Source: Aminobacter anthyllidis
GTDB taxonomy: Bacteria > Pseudomonadota > Alphaproteobacteria > Rhizobiales > Rhizobiaceae
NCBI RefSeq assembly: GCF_018555685.1
Contig: NZ_JAFLWW010000001.1
Location: 558,001-622,000, forward strand
DNA: 64,000 bases
Direction of reading: 5' to 3'
Shown here one piece after another: positions 39,259 to 48,573 of this stretch (its first letter is position 1; every line of letters starts with the position of its first letter). Position numbers and translations under genes: made by a program. Under the pieces are notes generated by a model that saw only the letters and a list, made by a program, of their open reading frames with translations, ran no database searches and was not told the DNA's origin.

Positions 39259-39648
39259 ATGGCTAAGGAAGCCGGCCGCGTTCGCCGTCGCGAACGCAAG
39301 AACATCTCGTCGGGCGTTGCCCACGTGAATTCGACCTTCAACAACACCATGATCACCATCTCCGATGCACAGGGCAACACGATTGCCTGGTCGTCGGCTG
39401 GTGCGCAGGGCTTCAAGGGTTCGCGCAAGTCGACCCCGTTCGCTGCTCAGATGGCTGCTGAAGACGTTGCCAAGAAGGCACAGGAACACGGCATGCGTAT
39501 GCTGGAAGTCGAAGTTTGCGGTCCCGGTTCGGGTCGTGAGTCGGCTCTGCGCGCGCTTCAGGCTGCGGGCTTCACCATCACGTCGATCCGCGACGTGACG
39601 CCGATCCCGCACAACGGTTGCCGTCCGCGCAAGAAGCGTCGCGTCTAA
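39259..39648 (+). CDS. rpsK: 30S ribosomal protein S11 (uS11)
   Basis: A 129-residue S11 of the 30S platform next to the E-site codon. The conserved region [19 protein letters not shown] and the C-terminal [15 protein letters not shown] are intact. ATG 39259 follows AAAGGACTACC. Confidence 0.98.
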   Translation: MAKEAGRVRRRERKNISSGVAHVNSTFNNTMITISDAQGNTIAWSSAGAQGFKGSRKSTPFAAQMAAEDVAKKAQEHGMRMLEVEVCGPGSGRESALRALQAAGFTITSIRDVTPIPHNGCRPRKKRRV

Positions 39649-39744
39649 TATTTCACCGCCGCGCGAGCGCCTTGTGCGCTCGTCTGCGGTTTCCAGGTCG
39701 CCCGTCACGATTGGATGGTGGCGGGGCTACGGAAGGAAGCGAAT

Positions 39745-40755
39745 ATGATCCAGAAAAATTGGCAGGAACTGATCAAGCCAAACAAGATCGAGTTCTCGTC
39801 CAAGAAGAAGACGCTGACCACGCTGGTCGCCGAGCCGCTCGAGCGTGGCTTCGGCCTGACGCTCGGCAATGCCCTGCGTCGCGTGCTGCTGTCGTCGCTT
39901 CGCGGCGCTGCCGTCACGGCCGTCCAGATTGACGGCGTGCTGCATGAGTTCTCGTCCATCGGCGGCGTTCGTGAGGACGTCACTGACATCGTGCTCAACA
40001 TCAAGGAAATCGCCATCCGCATGGAAGGTGACGGCCCGAAGCGCATGGTCGTTCGCAAGCAGGGCCCCGGTGCCGTGCTCGCTGGCGACATCCAGACTGT
40101 CGGCGACGTCGAGATCCTGAACCCCGACCACGTCATCTGCACGCTCGACGAGGGCGCGGAGATCCGTATGGAGTTCACCGTCGACACCGGCAAGGGTTAT
40201 GTGCCTGCTGAACGCAACCGTGCTGAAGATGCTCCGATCGGTCTCATCCCGGTCGACAGCCTCTACTCGCCGGTCAAGAAGGTTTCGTACAAGGTCGAGA
40301 ACACCCGCGAGGGCCAGGTTCTGGACTACGACAAGCTGACCATGACCATCGAGACCGACGGTTCGATCACCGGCGAGGACGCAGTGGCATTCGCTGCTCG
40401 CATCCTGCAGGACCAGCTTGCACTGTTCGTCAACTTCGACGAGCCGCAGAAGGAAGTTGCAGCCGAGGCCGTTACAGAGCTCGCCTTCAACCCGGCGCTG
40501 CTCAAGAAGGTCGACGAGTTGGAGCTTTCGGTCCGTTCGGCCAACTGCCTCAAGAACGACAACATCGTTTACATCGGCGACCTGATCCAGAAGACGGAAG
40601 CCGAGATGCTGCGGACCCCGAATTTCGGCCGCAAGTCGCTCAACGAGATCAAGGAAGTTCTGGCCGCCATGGGCCTGCACCTCGGTATGGAAGTGCAGGA
40701 CTGGCCGCCGGAAAACATCGAAGACCTCGCCAAGCGATACGAAGACCAGTACTAA
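39745..40755 (+). CDS. rpoA: DNA-directed RNA polymerase subunit alpha
   Basis: A 336-residue alpha subunit. The N-terminal dimerisation domain includes [20 protein letters not shown]. The C-terminal domain that binds UP elements and activators has R264 (equivalent to E. coli R265) in VRSANCLK, then [16 protein letters not shown]. The start at 39745 follows GGAAGGAAG. Confidence 0.99.
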   Translation: MIQKNWQELIKPNKIEFSSKKKTLTTLVAEPLERGFGLTLGNALRRVLLSSLRGAAVTAVQIDGVLHEFSSIGGVREDVTDIVLNIKEIAIRMEGDGPKRMVVRKQGPGAVLAGDIQTVGDVEILNPDHVICTLDEGAEIRMEFTVDTGKGYVPAERNRAEDAPIGLIPVDSLYSPVKKVSYKVENTREGQVLDYDKLTMTIETDGSITGEDAVAFAARILQDQLALFVNFDEPQKEVAAEAVTELAFNPALLKKVDELELSVRSANCLKNDNIVYIGDLIQKTEAEMLRTPNFGRKSLNEIKEVLAAMGLHLGMEVQDWPPENIEDLAKRYEDQY

Positions 40756-40863
40756 AAAGACCTAGTCGAGCATGGTACCGAGGACCGGATATTCCGGTCC
40801 GACGGCCATGCGGAAAACCATCAGGGGCCGTGGCCTCTTGATCATTGAAGAAGGAAAAGAGCC

Positions 40864-41292
40864 ATGCGTCACGGTTTTAAAGGCCGCCGCTTCGCCCGCA
40901 GCGTAAGCCACCGCAAGTCCATGTTCGCCAACCTCTCGGTCTCGCTTATCGAGCACGAGCAGATCGTGACCACGCTCGAAAAGGCGAAGGACCTGCGTCC
41001 GATCGTCGAGAAGCTGGTGACGCTCGGCAAGCGCGGCGACCTGCATGCCCGCCGCCAGGTGATCGCCCAGATCGGCAACGAAAACGTCGTGAAGCGTCTG
41101 TTCGACGTAGTTGCGCCGCGTTACGCTGACCGCAAGGGCGGCTACCTGCGCATCATGAAGGCTGGCTTCCGCCGCGGTGACAACGCCGCGATGGCTGTCA
41201 TCGAGTTCGTCGATCGCGACACCTCGGCCAAGGGCGCCGGCGACCGCGTTCGCCTCGAAGCCGAAGCTGCCAACGAAGCTGAAGCTGCATAA
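40864..41292 (+). CDS. rplQ: 50S ribosomal protein L17 (bL17)
   Basis: A 142-residue L17 near the tunnel exit. The start [20 protein letters not shown] is characteristic. The C-terminus ends in an Ala/Glu-rich tail. It is the last gene of the ribosomal array before a clear terminator. Confidence 0.98.
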   Translation: MRHGFKGRRFARSVSHRKSMFANLSVSLIEHEQIVTTLEKAKDLRPIVEKLVTLGKRGDLHARRQVIAQIGNENVVKRLFDVVAPRYADRKGGYLRIMKAGFRRGDNAAMAVIEFVDRDTSAKGAGDRVRLEAEAANEAEAA

Positions 41293-41318
41293 GCTGTCCG
41301 CACCGTTGATTTGAACCG

Positions 41319-41346
41319 AAGGGGCCCTGGTGGCCCCTTTTGTTTT
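41319..41346 (+). terminator. Rho-independent terminator after rplQ
   Basis: AAGGGGCC (41319-41326), loop CTGGT, GGCCCCTT (41332-41339), then TT-G-TTTT. It closes the long plus-strand array. Confidence 0.88.
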
Positions 41347-41487
41347 GGGTAATCGCCCGTAAGCCTGCAGCGGTTCTTTCGCATTGCTCGCCAACTATGC
41401 GGAAATAACCGCTTTCACGCGCATACAGCCTTTCAATTTGCACAATCGTCACGACAATGGCGCCGACTAGACGTTGGAGGATTCGCA

Positions 41488-42969
41488 ATGCGTGCGAAAC
41501 GATATTTGCTGCTTGCGCTGTGCGCCTGGATGGCTGTTGCAGGTGGTGTCTCTGCCCAGGAGGCGACGAAACCCGCCGAGGATCCCGGCCTGTCGGACGT
41601 GCTGACCGATCTTCTGAACGGCGGCAAGGACGGTACTGCCACGCCTGGTCCCGATCGTCGCGTGCCCTTCGGCCGCGAGGAGATGCAGCTTTCGTTCGCG
41701 CCGCTGGTCAAGGATACGGCTGCCGCGGTGGTCAACGTCTATGCCTCCAAGCAGGTGAAGGCGCGTTCGCCTTTTGAAGGCGATCCGTTCTTCGAACAGT
41801 TTTTCGGCCGCGGTGCGCCGCGTAATCGGTCTTCGCTTGGTTCTGGCGTGCTGGTCGATGCAAGCGGCATCGTCGTCACCAACAATCACGTCGTCCAGGA
41901 CGCCGACCAGGTGAAGGTGGCGCTGTCGGACGGCCGCGAATTTACCTCCAAGGTTCTGCTCAAGGACGACACGCTCGACCTCGCAGTGCTGAAGATCGAT
42001 TCCGACAAGCCGTTTCCGACGATTGCCATCGGCGATTCCGACGCGCTGCAGGTCGGTGATCTTGTGCTCGCCATCGGCAATCCCTTCGGCGTCGGCCAGA
42101 CCACGACCAGCGGCATTGTCTCGGCACTCGCCCGCACGCATATCGGCGTGTCCGATTCGGGCTTCTTCATCCAGACTGACGCCGCCATCAACCCGGGCAA
42201 TTCGGGTGGTGCGCTGATCAACATGGGCGGCCAGCTCATCGGCATCAACACGGCGATCTTCAGCCGTACCGGCGGCTCGATCGGCATCGGCTTTGCCATT
42301 CCTTCCAATATGGTGCGTGCGTTCACCGAAGCCGCCAAGGGCGGCGCCGAGTTCTTCGAGCGACCGTTCATCGGTGCCTCGTTCGAGCCTGTGACGCCGC
42401 AGATCGCCGAGTCGCTCGGCATGGACCATCCTTCGGGCGCACTGATCTCGTCGGTTGACGAGAATGGCCCGGCGGCACGCGCCGGCCTCAAGCCCGGCGA
42501 CGTCGTGCTGTCGTTCAACGGTGCCGCGATCGAGCATATGGAAGCGCTCGACTATCGCCTGGCAACCCAGCCGGTCGGCGGCAAGGCGACGCTGTCTGTC
42601 CTGACCAAGGGCGAGGAAAAGGCCGTCGAGGTGGCGCTCGAGCGCGCGCCCGAAGGCGCCAGCACCAACGAGGTCCTCCTGGGCGGGCGCAGCCCGTTTG
42701 CCGGCGCCAAGGTCGCCGCGCTGTCGCCGCGGCTGGCCCAGCGCCTGCGTGTCGCGACCGACACCAAGGGTGTGGTGATCGTCGGCGTCGACGGCGGTTC
42801 GGCCGCCGCAGGTTTCGGTTTCCAGGCGGGTGACATCGTGCGTGAACTCAACGGCGAGACCATCGACACCGCTGAGAAGCTCAAGCAGCTTGCCGAGGAA
42901 GATACGCGCTGGTGGCGGTTCACCGTCGAGCGCGACGGTCGCATCATGCGGCAGATGCTGCGCTACTGA
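41488..42969 (+). CDS. Do/DegQ-type periplasmic serine protease with two PDZ domains
   Basis: A 493-residue HtrA-family protease. A signal peptide occupies residues 1-23 (cleavage near VSAQE). The trypsin-like triad is H134 (NNHVV), D164 (DLAVL) and S239 (GNSGG). PDZ1 covers about 285-375 and PDZ2 about 400-485. It should degrade or chaperone misfolded envelope proteins in the periplasm. The upstream site TTGGAGGATT precedes ATG 41488. rarA follows after 61 bases and may be co-transcribed. Confidence 0.95.
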   Translation: MRAKRYLLLALCAWMAVAGGVSAQEATKPAEDPGLSDVLTDLLNGGKDGTATPGPDRRVPFGREEMQLSFAPLVKDTAAAVVNVYASKQVKARSPFEGDPFFEQFFGRGAPRNRSSLGSGVLVDASGIVVTNNHVVQDADQVKVALSDGREFTSKVLLKDDTLDLAVLKIDSDKPFPTIAIGDSDALQVGDLVLAIGNPFGVGQTTTSGIVSALARTHIGVSDSGFFIQTDAAINPGNSGGALINMGGQLIGINTAIFSRTGGSIGIGFAIPSNMVRAFTEAAKGGAEFFERPFIGASFEPVTPQIAESLGMDHPSGALISSVDENGPAARAGLKPGDVVLSFNGAAIEHMEALDYRLATQPVGGKATLSVLTKGEEKAVEVALERAPEGASTNEVLLGGRSPFAGAKVAALSPRLAQRLRVATDTKGVVIVGVDGGSAAAGFGFQAGDIVRELNGETIDTAEKLKQLAEEDTRWWRFTVERDGRIMRQMLRY

Positions 42970-43030
42970 GCACCGGCACCATGCTTGAAAAGGTCGTGGC
43001 ATGTAACTGGATCGCGGGGAGGGCCATTCC

Positions 43031-44341
43031 TTGAGCTCTCTCTTCGACGAGTTCGTTCCGCGTCCGCTCGCCGAGACATTGCGCCCGCAAAGCCTCAGCG
43101 AGGTCATAGGACAGGACCATATCCTCGGGCCCGACGGCCCGATCGGGCGCATGGTCAAGTCGAAGAAGGCTTCGTCGTTTATCCTGTGGGGGCCGCCAGG
43201 CGTCGGCAAGACGACGATTGCCCGGCTGGTGGCCAAGGAAATCGGTCTCGATTTCGTCCAGCTCTCGGCGGTTCTCTCGGGCGTTGCCGACCTGCGAAAG
43301 GTCGTCGATGCCGCCAAACAGCTCCGCAGCGGGGCAGGGCGTCAGACCGTAGTGTTCGTCGACGAACTCCACCGCTTCAACCGGACCACCCAGGACGCGC
43401 TGCTGCCCCATGTCGAGGACGGCACCATCGTTCTGATCGGCGCCACGACGGAGAACCCGAGCTTCAGCCTGGTCGCGGCACTGCTATCACGCGCCAAGGT
43501 CTACACGCTCAAGCGCTTCGAAAAGCCAGACCTTGCCGTCCTCGCCGAACGCGCGGAAGCACACGCGGACAGGAAACTGCCGCTGGATGCCGACGCGCGC
43601 GACGCGCTGCTGACCATGGCGGATGGCGACGGGCGCTATCTGATCGGGCTTTGCGAGGAGCTGCTCGCATTGCCGTCCGGCACGGTACTGGATGTCGCGG
43701 GTCTTGCCGAAACGGTGCAGAAGCGTGCCCCGATTTACGACAAGGGCCAAGAAGAGCATTACAACCTGCTCAGTTGCTTCCATAAGAGCCTGCGCGGCAG
43801 CGATGTGCAGGCGGCGCTCTACTGGGCGGCGCGCATGGTTGTCGGCGGCGAATCTCCGGCCACGATCTTCCGCCGGCTGGCATGCGCGGCATCCGAAGAT
43901 GTTGGCATGGCCGACCCGCAGGCGATGCCGCAGGTCATCGCAGCCTGGACGGCGTTCGAGCGGGTAGGGTGGCCGGAAGGGCGCCTGTTCATGGCCCAGG
44001 CGATCACCTATGTGGCGACAGCGCCCAAGTCGAACGCCTCCTACATGGGTTTCAACCAGGCGATAGCCATGGCCCAGCAGACCGGCTCGCTGGCGCCGCC
44101 CAAGCACATCCTCAACGCGCCGACAAAGCTGATGAAGGAGCTCGGCTACCACGAGGGTTACCGCTACGACCACGACTATCCCGATGCGTTTTCGGGGCAG
44201 GAGTTCATGCCGGACGAGCTTGCAGGGGCGAACCGTCCCGAATTCTACGCGCCGAATGAACGCGGCTTCGAACGCGACATCAAGAAGCGGCTTGAGTTCT
44301 GGGCGCGCAACAAGGCCAATCGCAGCCAGTCGGACGAATAG
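43031..44341 (+). CDS. rarA: Replication-associated recombination protein A (RarA/MgsA)
   Basis: A 436-residue clamp-loader-like AAA+ ATPase that acts at stalled forks. It begins at TTG 43031 after GGGGAGGG, since no ATG or GTG in frame lies closer and the family-typical opening is [19 protein letters not shown]. Walker A is at residues 54-62 (GPPGVGKTT), Walker B includes FVDELHRFN, and sensor 1 is GATTENPSF. The C-terminal tetramerisation domain is complete ([20 protein letters not shown]). Confidence 0.95.
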   Translation: MSSLFDEFVPRPLAETLRPQSLSEVIGQDHILGPDGPIGRMVKSKKASSFILWGPPGVGKTTIARLVAKEIGLDFVQLSAVLSGVADLRKVVDAAKQLRSGAGRQTVVFVDELHRFNRTTQDALLPHVEDGTIVLIGATTENPSFSLVAALLSRAKVYTLKRFEKPDLAVLAERAEAHADRKLPLDADARDALLTMADGDGRYLIGLCEELLALPSGTVLDVAGLAETVQKRAPIYDKGQEEHYNLLSCFHKSLRGSDVQAALYWAARMVVGGESPATIFRRLACAASEDVGMADPQAMPQVIAAWTAFERVGWPEGRLFMAQAITYVATAPKSNASYMGFNQAIAMAQQTGSLAPPKHILNAPTKLMKELGYHEGYRYDHDYPDAFSGQEFMPDELAGANRPEFYAPNERGFERDIKKRLEFWARNKANRSQSDE

Positions 44342-44472
44342 CCGTCAACGGTGACGTCGTTGAACCTTCTGGCCGGTCGCCGCTCGATCATTCGACCAAG
44401 CTCTGACGCGAACGCGATGAGTAGAGGGCAGGGCAGGTGTTTTGTGCCAAGCCTCCAGTCGCTGCGAAAAAT

Positions 44473-44504
44473 CGATTGCGAAAAAATGCAATCGTGTATA
44501 TGTA
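44473..44504 (+). promoter_or_regulatory. Inverted-repeat operator with overlapping promoter, BigR/SqrR-type
   Basis: CGATTGC (44473-44479) and GCAATCG (44488-44494) form a perfect 7-bp inverted repeat with an 8-base A-rich spacer. The ATTGC-N8-GCAAT core matches in form the ATTC-N8-GAAT site reported for SqrR. TTGCGA (44476-44481) could be a -35 and TATGTA (44499-44504) a -10 with a 17-base spacer, so repressor binding would block polymerase. It lies 120 bases before the regulator gene. Confidence 0.6.
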
Positions 44505-44616
44505 AGCGTAATGGCGATGTCGTTGCGGCGACGTTTTATGAGTGAAGCGCCCGAAACATCCGACCAGCGTAACGAAAGTCGGGACGGGCGCGCGGTAGCG
44601 AACCAAGGTCAACATC

Positions 44617-44970
44617 GTGAAGCTAGGACCCGATACGGCGATGTCCGAACTGCTTGAACGGGCAGGGGAAGCCTCGGAGTTCCTGAAAAAGCTCGCCAAC
44701 CCCAACCGCCTGATGATCGTCTGTGCGCTTGTCGATGGCGAGCGCTCGGTGCGCGATCTCGAAGACAGCCTTGGCATCCGCCAGCCTGGGCTGTCGCAGC
44801 AGATCGCGGAACTGCGCGAAGCTGGACTGATCGCCGGTCGCAAAGAATCGAAGTCCGTCTTCTACCGCTTGGCCGACGAGCGCGTCGCGGAAATCGTTTC
44901 GCTGCTCTACCGCATGTTCTGCAAGCCAGGCGTTGACGCCGTTTCAATGGAAGGCAGTAGGAATGACTGA
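44617..44970 (+). CDS. bigR: ArsR-family persulfide-responsive repressor (BigR/SqrR-like)
   Basis: A 117-residue winged-helix repressor. The recognition region is about residues 44-68 ([18 protein letters not shown]). Two cysteines, C36 (IVCAL) and C102 (MFCKP), are 66 residues apart, the same spacing as the sensing pair C41/C107 in SqrR, which forms a tetrasulfide bridge in reactive sulfur. No metal-binding CxC of the ArsR/SmtB sensors is present. GTG 44617 has AAGG upstream; ATG 44641 is an alternative. It overlaps the next gene by eight bases. It probably represses its own operon through the inverted repeat at 44473. Confidence 0.85.
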   Translation: MKLGPDTAMSELLERAGEASEFLKKLANPNRLMIVCALVDGERSVRDLEDSLGIRQPGLSQQIAELREAGLIAGRKESKSVFYRLADERVAEIVSLLYRMFCKPGVDAVSMEGSRND

Positions 44971-45391
44971 ATTCACGCCCATCGCCTCCACCGTCGGTGG
45001 CATCCTGATCGGCCTTTCAGCAGTGCTTTTGATGGCCTGGGAAGGCCGTATTGCCGGTATCAGCGGCATCGCCAGCCGCCTGTTGCCGCCATACGCTGAC
45101 GGCGCCTTCCCGTCGCGCCTTGGCTTCGTTCTCGGCTTGGTCGCCGCACCGCTGGTCTATCTGCTGGTGACCGGCAACGAGGTGCTTCAGACCGTTTCAT
45201 CGAACCTGCCGCTGATGGCCGTCTCCGGCCTGCTGGTTGGCTTCGGTTCGGCATATGGCAGTGGCTGCACCAGCGGACACGGTGTCTGCGGGCTGTCGCG
45301 GCTTTCCATTCGCTCGCTGGTGGCGACCATCACCTTCATGGCCACGGCCTTCGCCACTGTCTTCATCGTCCGGCACGCGCTGGGAACCTGA
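44963..45391 (+). CDS. YeeE/YedE-family membrane protein, first half-size subunit (PmpA-like)
   Basis: A 142-residue integral membrane protein with four hydrophobic segments. The signature [17 protein letters not shown] (about residues 108-124) holds two of the cysteines typical of YeeE/YedE sulfur-compound channels such as TsuA. ATG 44963 lies inside the end of the regulator gene, so the two are translationally coupled. It is the same length as its downstream partner. Transport of thiosulfate or a related sulfur species is inferred. Confidence 0.85.
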   Translation: MTEFTPIASTVGGILIGLSAVLLMAWEGRIAGISGIASRLLPPYADGAFPSRLGFVLGLVAAPLVYLLVTGNEVLQTVSSNLPLMAVSGLLVGFGSAYGSGCTSGHGVCGLSRLSIRSLVATITFMATAFATVFIVRHALGT

Positions 45392-45393
45392 CC

Positions 45394-45822
45394 ATGTCCT
45401 TTGTCGTCAATCTCGCTCTTGGTCTGCTGTTTGGCATCGGCCTCGTCGTTTCAGGCATGTCCGACCCGGCCAAGGTGTTGAATTTCCTTGATCTGTTCGG
45501 CAGCTGGGATCCTTCGCTGGCCTTTGTCATGGGTGGTGGCGTCATCACCGCATTCGTCGGCTATCGCCTTGTATTCAAACGCCAAAAGCCGTTGGCTGCA
45601 AACTCGTTCCAGCTGCCGGCCGAGAAGGAGATCGACCGTCCTATACTCGTCGGATCGGCCATCTTCGGCATCGGCTGGGGCCTTGGTGGATTTTGCCCGG
45701 GGCCGGCACTGACGGCAACCATGCTGGGATCTGCCGGCACCTATGCCTTCTTGCCGATGATGTTTGTCGGCATGTGGCTGGCCAGGACGCTTGCAGCCAG
45801 GCGCGTTGTGGCACCGGCTTGA
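45394..45822 (+). CDS. YeeE/YedE-family membrane protein, second half-size subunit (PmpB-like)
   Basis: A 142-residue membrane protein of the same family. It has the complementary motifs GLVVSGMSDPAKVLNFLD and GWGLGGFCPGPA with the conserved cysteine. It starts two bases after the first subunit. Full-length YedE proteins contain both motif sets in one chain, so these two genes look like a split version forming a heteromeric channel. Confidence 0.85.
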   Translation: MSFVVNLALGLLFGIGLVVSGMSDPAKVLNFLDLFGSWDPSLAFVMGGGVITAFVGYRLVFKRQKPLAANSFQLPAEKEIDRPILVGSAIFGIGWGLGGFCPGPALTATMLGSAGTYAFLPMMFVGMWLARTLAARRVVAPA

Positions 45823-45825
45823 TCT

Positions 45826-45851
45826 GCCATCGCTGGTAATCCAGTGATGGC
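45826..45851. terminator. Hairpin between convergent genes
   Basis: GCCATCGCTGG (45826-45836) pairs with CCAGTGATGGC (45841-45851) over 11 bp with one wobble, loop TAAT. It lies between the convergent channel gene and the methyltransferase and may stop both transcripts, though no T-run is seen. Confidence 0.5.
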
Positions 45852-45873
45852 TAATATGCGGGCAGGGGCGCTA

Positions 45874-46494
45874 TCAGCTCCGTTTGCGGAACGTGCTGAA
45901 CTGGAACAACTGCACACTGTCCCACGGCGTCTTGTGTTCATGATGTCGGCTGTCGACAAGCTCGAAGCCGTCGCCCAGCAGCTTGCCGATGCTGTCGGCG
46001 TCATGCCTGACAATCGGCAGGCCGCTGCATCTTTCGGGGCCATCAGGGGCGAATGTCCCGATGATCGCATGGCCGCCGGGTCTCAGCGCTCTCGTCAAGA
46101 CCGTGGCGTAGGTTGCCTGATCGGCGGCGTCGATCAGGAAATGGAACGCGGCGCGATCATGCCAGATGTCGTAGCTGCGGCTTGGCTGCCAGGCTGTCAC
46201 GTCGCTGCAGACCCAGCGGATGCGATTTGCCTCCGCTCCGAGACGCGTGCGATCGGCCCCGAGTGCCGCCTGCGAGATATCAAGCACGGTGACGTCGGCA
46301 AAGCCTTGGCCGATCAACGCGTCGACGAGATGCGACGCGCCGGCGCCAATGTCGATGATTGCCGCATCAGGCGTTGCACCTGCAAGGCCAAGCAGCGTCA
46401 GCGACGGCTCGGGCGTTGGCTGGAACCAGCTGACCTGATCTTCCGCCTTGGTCTGGTAGATGGTTTCCCAATGCGAGGCGCGGTCGTCGCTCAC
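45874..46494 (-). CDS. Class I SAM-dependent methyltransferase
   Basis: A 206-residue Rossmann-fold methyltransferase starting at GTG 46494 behind GGAG. Motif I is IDIGAGAS at residues 47-54, motif II VTVLDIS, and a post-II VCSDVTAW follows. The N-terminal HWETIYQTKAEDQVSWFQP resembles small-molecule or thiol methyltransferases of this group. The substrate is unknown. It converges with the YeeE/YedE pair and lies 95 bases from an IS end, which may have separated it from upstream sequence. Confidence 0.8.
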   Translation of the reverse strand: MSDDRASHWETIYQTKAEDQVSWFQPTPEPSLTLLGLAGATPDAAIIDIGAGASHLVDALIGQGFADVTVLDISQAALGADRTRLGAEANRIRWVCSDVTAWQPSRSYDIWHDRAAFHFLIDAADQATYATVLTRALRPGGHAIIGTFAPDGPERCSGLPIVRHDADSIGKLLGDGFELVDSRHHEHKTPWDSVQLFQFSTFRKRS

Positions 46495-46589
46495 AGCACA
46501 GCTCCAATCGTCCTAACGTATCCAACCATTTCGCGTGGTTCGAACATCAAAGGGGATATGATTTGGCCTCAGTTGGCTAGCGTGTCAGA

Positions 46590-46639
46590 TGTCAAAGCTG
46601 ATTAGGGACGCGACGCTGTCAGCCAGTTAGAAACGCGAC
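46590..46639 (+). repeat. Left terminal inverted repeat of the IS
   Basis: It contains two copies of the motif: TTAGGGACGCGAC (46602-46614) and TTAGAAACGCGAC (46627-46639), 25 bases apart. These are probably transposase-binding sites. Confidence 0.8.
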
Positions 46640-46755
46640 ACTGGCACATAGGGCCAGCCCCGATCCGACCGGCTGGGCCGGGTTGAAAGGGAGGAGCGGG
46701 GGCGGGTGGGAGAGCACGTCGTCGGCTTTAGCTTTGAATCTACCTCCGCCGCCAT

Positions 46756-48183
46756 TCATTCCGCCGCTTCCATCCGAGCCAGGGCCTTCTGCCTTTTTGC
46801 GATGACCTCCGGATCATTCACGAAATCCGTCCGCCGGCCCGGCTTGCGGCCGCGTTTCTGATAACCATTGCTCTGACTGCCATCGCGAATGCCGAACATA
46901 TGATCCGTCTGGCCAGTGCGGCACGGGCCGCCCTTGCTACGTTGCTGTTCGCGTCCGGCCTGCAGCTCGGCGACGATCGACAGCATATCGTCCAAACGCT
47001 TGTTCTCGACCACTTCGGGCCTGTGAACTGATCGCAAGGTGTCAAAGGTTCTGTAGGGCAGGGCAAAGCTCTCGTGCATGACTTCGAGGCGGCCGTCCGG
47101 ATAGTCGCAAACGACGACCTTCTTACCCGCCAGGGACCTGGAAAGACCGGTCGGCTCAAGGATGAACAGCACCTTGTCGTAGCGCAGCGTCAGGGATTGC
47201 GACAGAGTACGGACTTCCTTCCGGCACATGGCGCCGTCAAGGTTCTCCTGATCAGCCAATGGCCGATGCATGTCCTTTGGATTGCGTGGCGGCTTGCCAA
47301 AGCGGGAATTGAAATCCGCAATGAATTCTGACGCATAAGCGTTGGCGGCCGCGATGGTATCGATACCACGCAGCCGCAACTCCTTCACCAACCGATCCTG
47401 CAGCGTCTGGTTGGCGCGTTCCACGCGACCTTTGGCCTGCGGGGTGTTGGCGCAGATGATGTCGATGTTGAGTTCATAAAGCGCCCGGCCGAACTGCGTC
47501 AGGCCGCTCGTCCGATCTTTCTCCGACGCATGCGTGCTACGGAAAACACCATGCTTGTCGCTGTAGAAGGCCAGAGGTTTGCCCCATTGCTGCAGATAGG
47601 CCTTTGTCGCATGCAGGTAGTCGAACGTGTTCTCTGACCCAGCGAACCGCAGATGCAGCAATTTGCCGGTGGCGTCATCGATATAGACAAGCAGAGCGCA
47701 TTTGGGGCCGCGGTTCTCGAACCACCAGTGATGCGACCCATCGATCTGAACGAGCTCGCCGAAACAATCGCGCCGGCCACGGGGCTGGAAAACCCGCTTC
47801 TTGCGTTCCCGGCGCGAGACCCAGATACCGGCCTCGGTCATCCATTGACGCAGCGTTTCCTTCGCCACCGAAATATGATGCAGTTCGATCAACTTCTCGC
47901 GCGCCAGCGTCGGACCGAAATCCAGATAACGTTCGCGGATGAGATCCAGCGCCGCATTGCGAAACTCCTCGCTGTGGCGCCGGTTGCTCGGCCGGCCGCG
48001 CGTCTTCGAAACCAGGCCGGCCGCACCGGAATGGTCATAGGCCTGCAGCAGCCTGTGCATCTGACTTCGGCTGAGCCCAAGCAGCTCAGCGGCCTGGACG
48101 ACGCTCAAGCGCTGATCACGGATCTTCTGAATGACTCCGAGGCGATGCAATTCTTTCTGCGACATGGTGATCAAACAGGACAT
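46756..48183 (-). CDS. ISNCY/IS1202-type DDE transposase
   Basis: A 475-residue transposase. An N-terminal helix-turn-helix (about residues 26-48, SVVQAAELLGLSRSQMHRLL) should bind the inverted repeats. The catalytic core has D148 (VQIDGSHHWW), D209 (FYSDKHGVF) and E255 (AKGRVERANQT), with 45 residues between the second Asp and the Glu. The C-terminal third is basic (KRGRKPGRRTDF). No frameshift or stop is seen. ATG 48183 follows GGAG; a start at 48165 is possible. Confidence 0.93.
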   Translation of the reverse strand: MSCLITMSQKELHRLGVIQKIRDQRLSVVQAAELLGLSRSQMHRLLQAYDHSGAAGLVSKTRGRPSNRRHSEEFRNAALDLIRERYLDFGPTLAREKLIELHHISVAKETLRQWMTEAGIWVSRRERKKRVFQPRGRRDCFGELVQIDGSHHWWFENRGPKCALLVYIDDATGKLLHLRFAGSENTFDYLHATKAYLQQWGKPLAFYSDKHGVFRSTHASEKDRTSGLTQFGRALYELNIDIICANTPQAKGRVERANQTLQDRLVKELRLRGIDTIAAANAYASEFIADFNSRFGKPPRNPKDMHRPLADQENLDGAMCRKEVRTLSQSLTLRYDKVLFILEPTGLSRSLAGKKVVVCDYPDGRLEVMHESFALPYRTFDTLRSVHRPEVVENKRLDDMLSIVAELQAGREQQRSKGGPCRTGQTDHMFGIRDGSQSNGYQKRGRKPGRRTDFVNDPEVIAKRQKALARMEAAE

Positions 48184-48276
48184 GACGACTCCGACCGCTC
48201 ATGGTCTCGACCAGGCTGGAGGTCGTCATCCTTGCTCCTAACGTTGGCATTGACCAGAACGTCGAGAGGCGAGACT

Positions 48277-48325
48277 GCCGCATCTCTAACTGGCCCAACT
48301 GTCGCATTACTAAATAGCCCCTACA
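48277..48325 (-). repeat. Right terminal inverted repeat of the IS
   Basis: On the minus strand it carries TTAGTAATGCGAC (48301-48313) and TTAGAGATGCGGC (48277-48289), 24 bases apart, matching the left end with several substitutions and one indel. Confidence 0.8.
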
Positions 48326-48573
48326 TCAGAAAGTCGCATAAGATAGATTATGGAACTTATACGATACACCGCAACGCCGTTTGGCCATCGAGCAAGTCTG
48401 CAGGCCTGCCCAGCAGATCGGCTCTTCCGCCCCGTGGCAATGGCGCGCTTGCACATCAATGGTGCGAAGCATGCATTGGCGCGAGCCAGTCCTCGGACGC
48501 TGAAGCTACGGCTGGAATCTGTGGTCGTCGCGAGACAAGCATTGATGCCTGACTGCATCAAGCAGTCGTCTTA
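48326..48573. other. Sequence right of the IS, no supported gene
   Basis: After the 5-bp target duplication come 243 bases with short overlapping frames on both strands, none with a good start site or recognisable family. Joining the two IS flanks gives only a short frame that stops soon after the junction, so no gene interruption can be shown. Confidence 0.4.

Larger units (their letters stand above)
46590..48325 (-). mobile_element. Complete ISNCY (IS1202-type) insertion sequence, 1736 bp
   Basis: One transposase gene is flanked by imperfect terminal inverted repeats that begin TGT (46590-46592) and end ACA (48323-48325). The direct repeat TCAGA occurs immediately outside both ends (46585-46589 and 48326-48330), a 5-bp target duplication that fixes the boundaries. 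Each end carries two copies of a TTAGnnAyGCGrC motif about 25 bases apart, placed 12 bases from the tip on both sides. Intact ends, duplication and an uninterrupted transposase suggest a recent, possibly active insertion. The family call rests on transposase character. Confidence 0.88.

Noticed and set aside
41467-43317. 616-codon frame antisense to the Do-type protease and rarA
   Set aside because: The sense-strand genes have complete catalytic motifs; the antisense product is unrecognisable.
46495-48573. Gene interrupted by the IS
   Set aside because: Joining the two flanks across the TCAGA site gives no continuous coding frame beyond about 15 codons.
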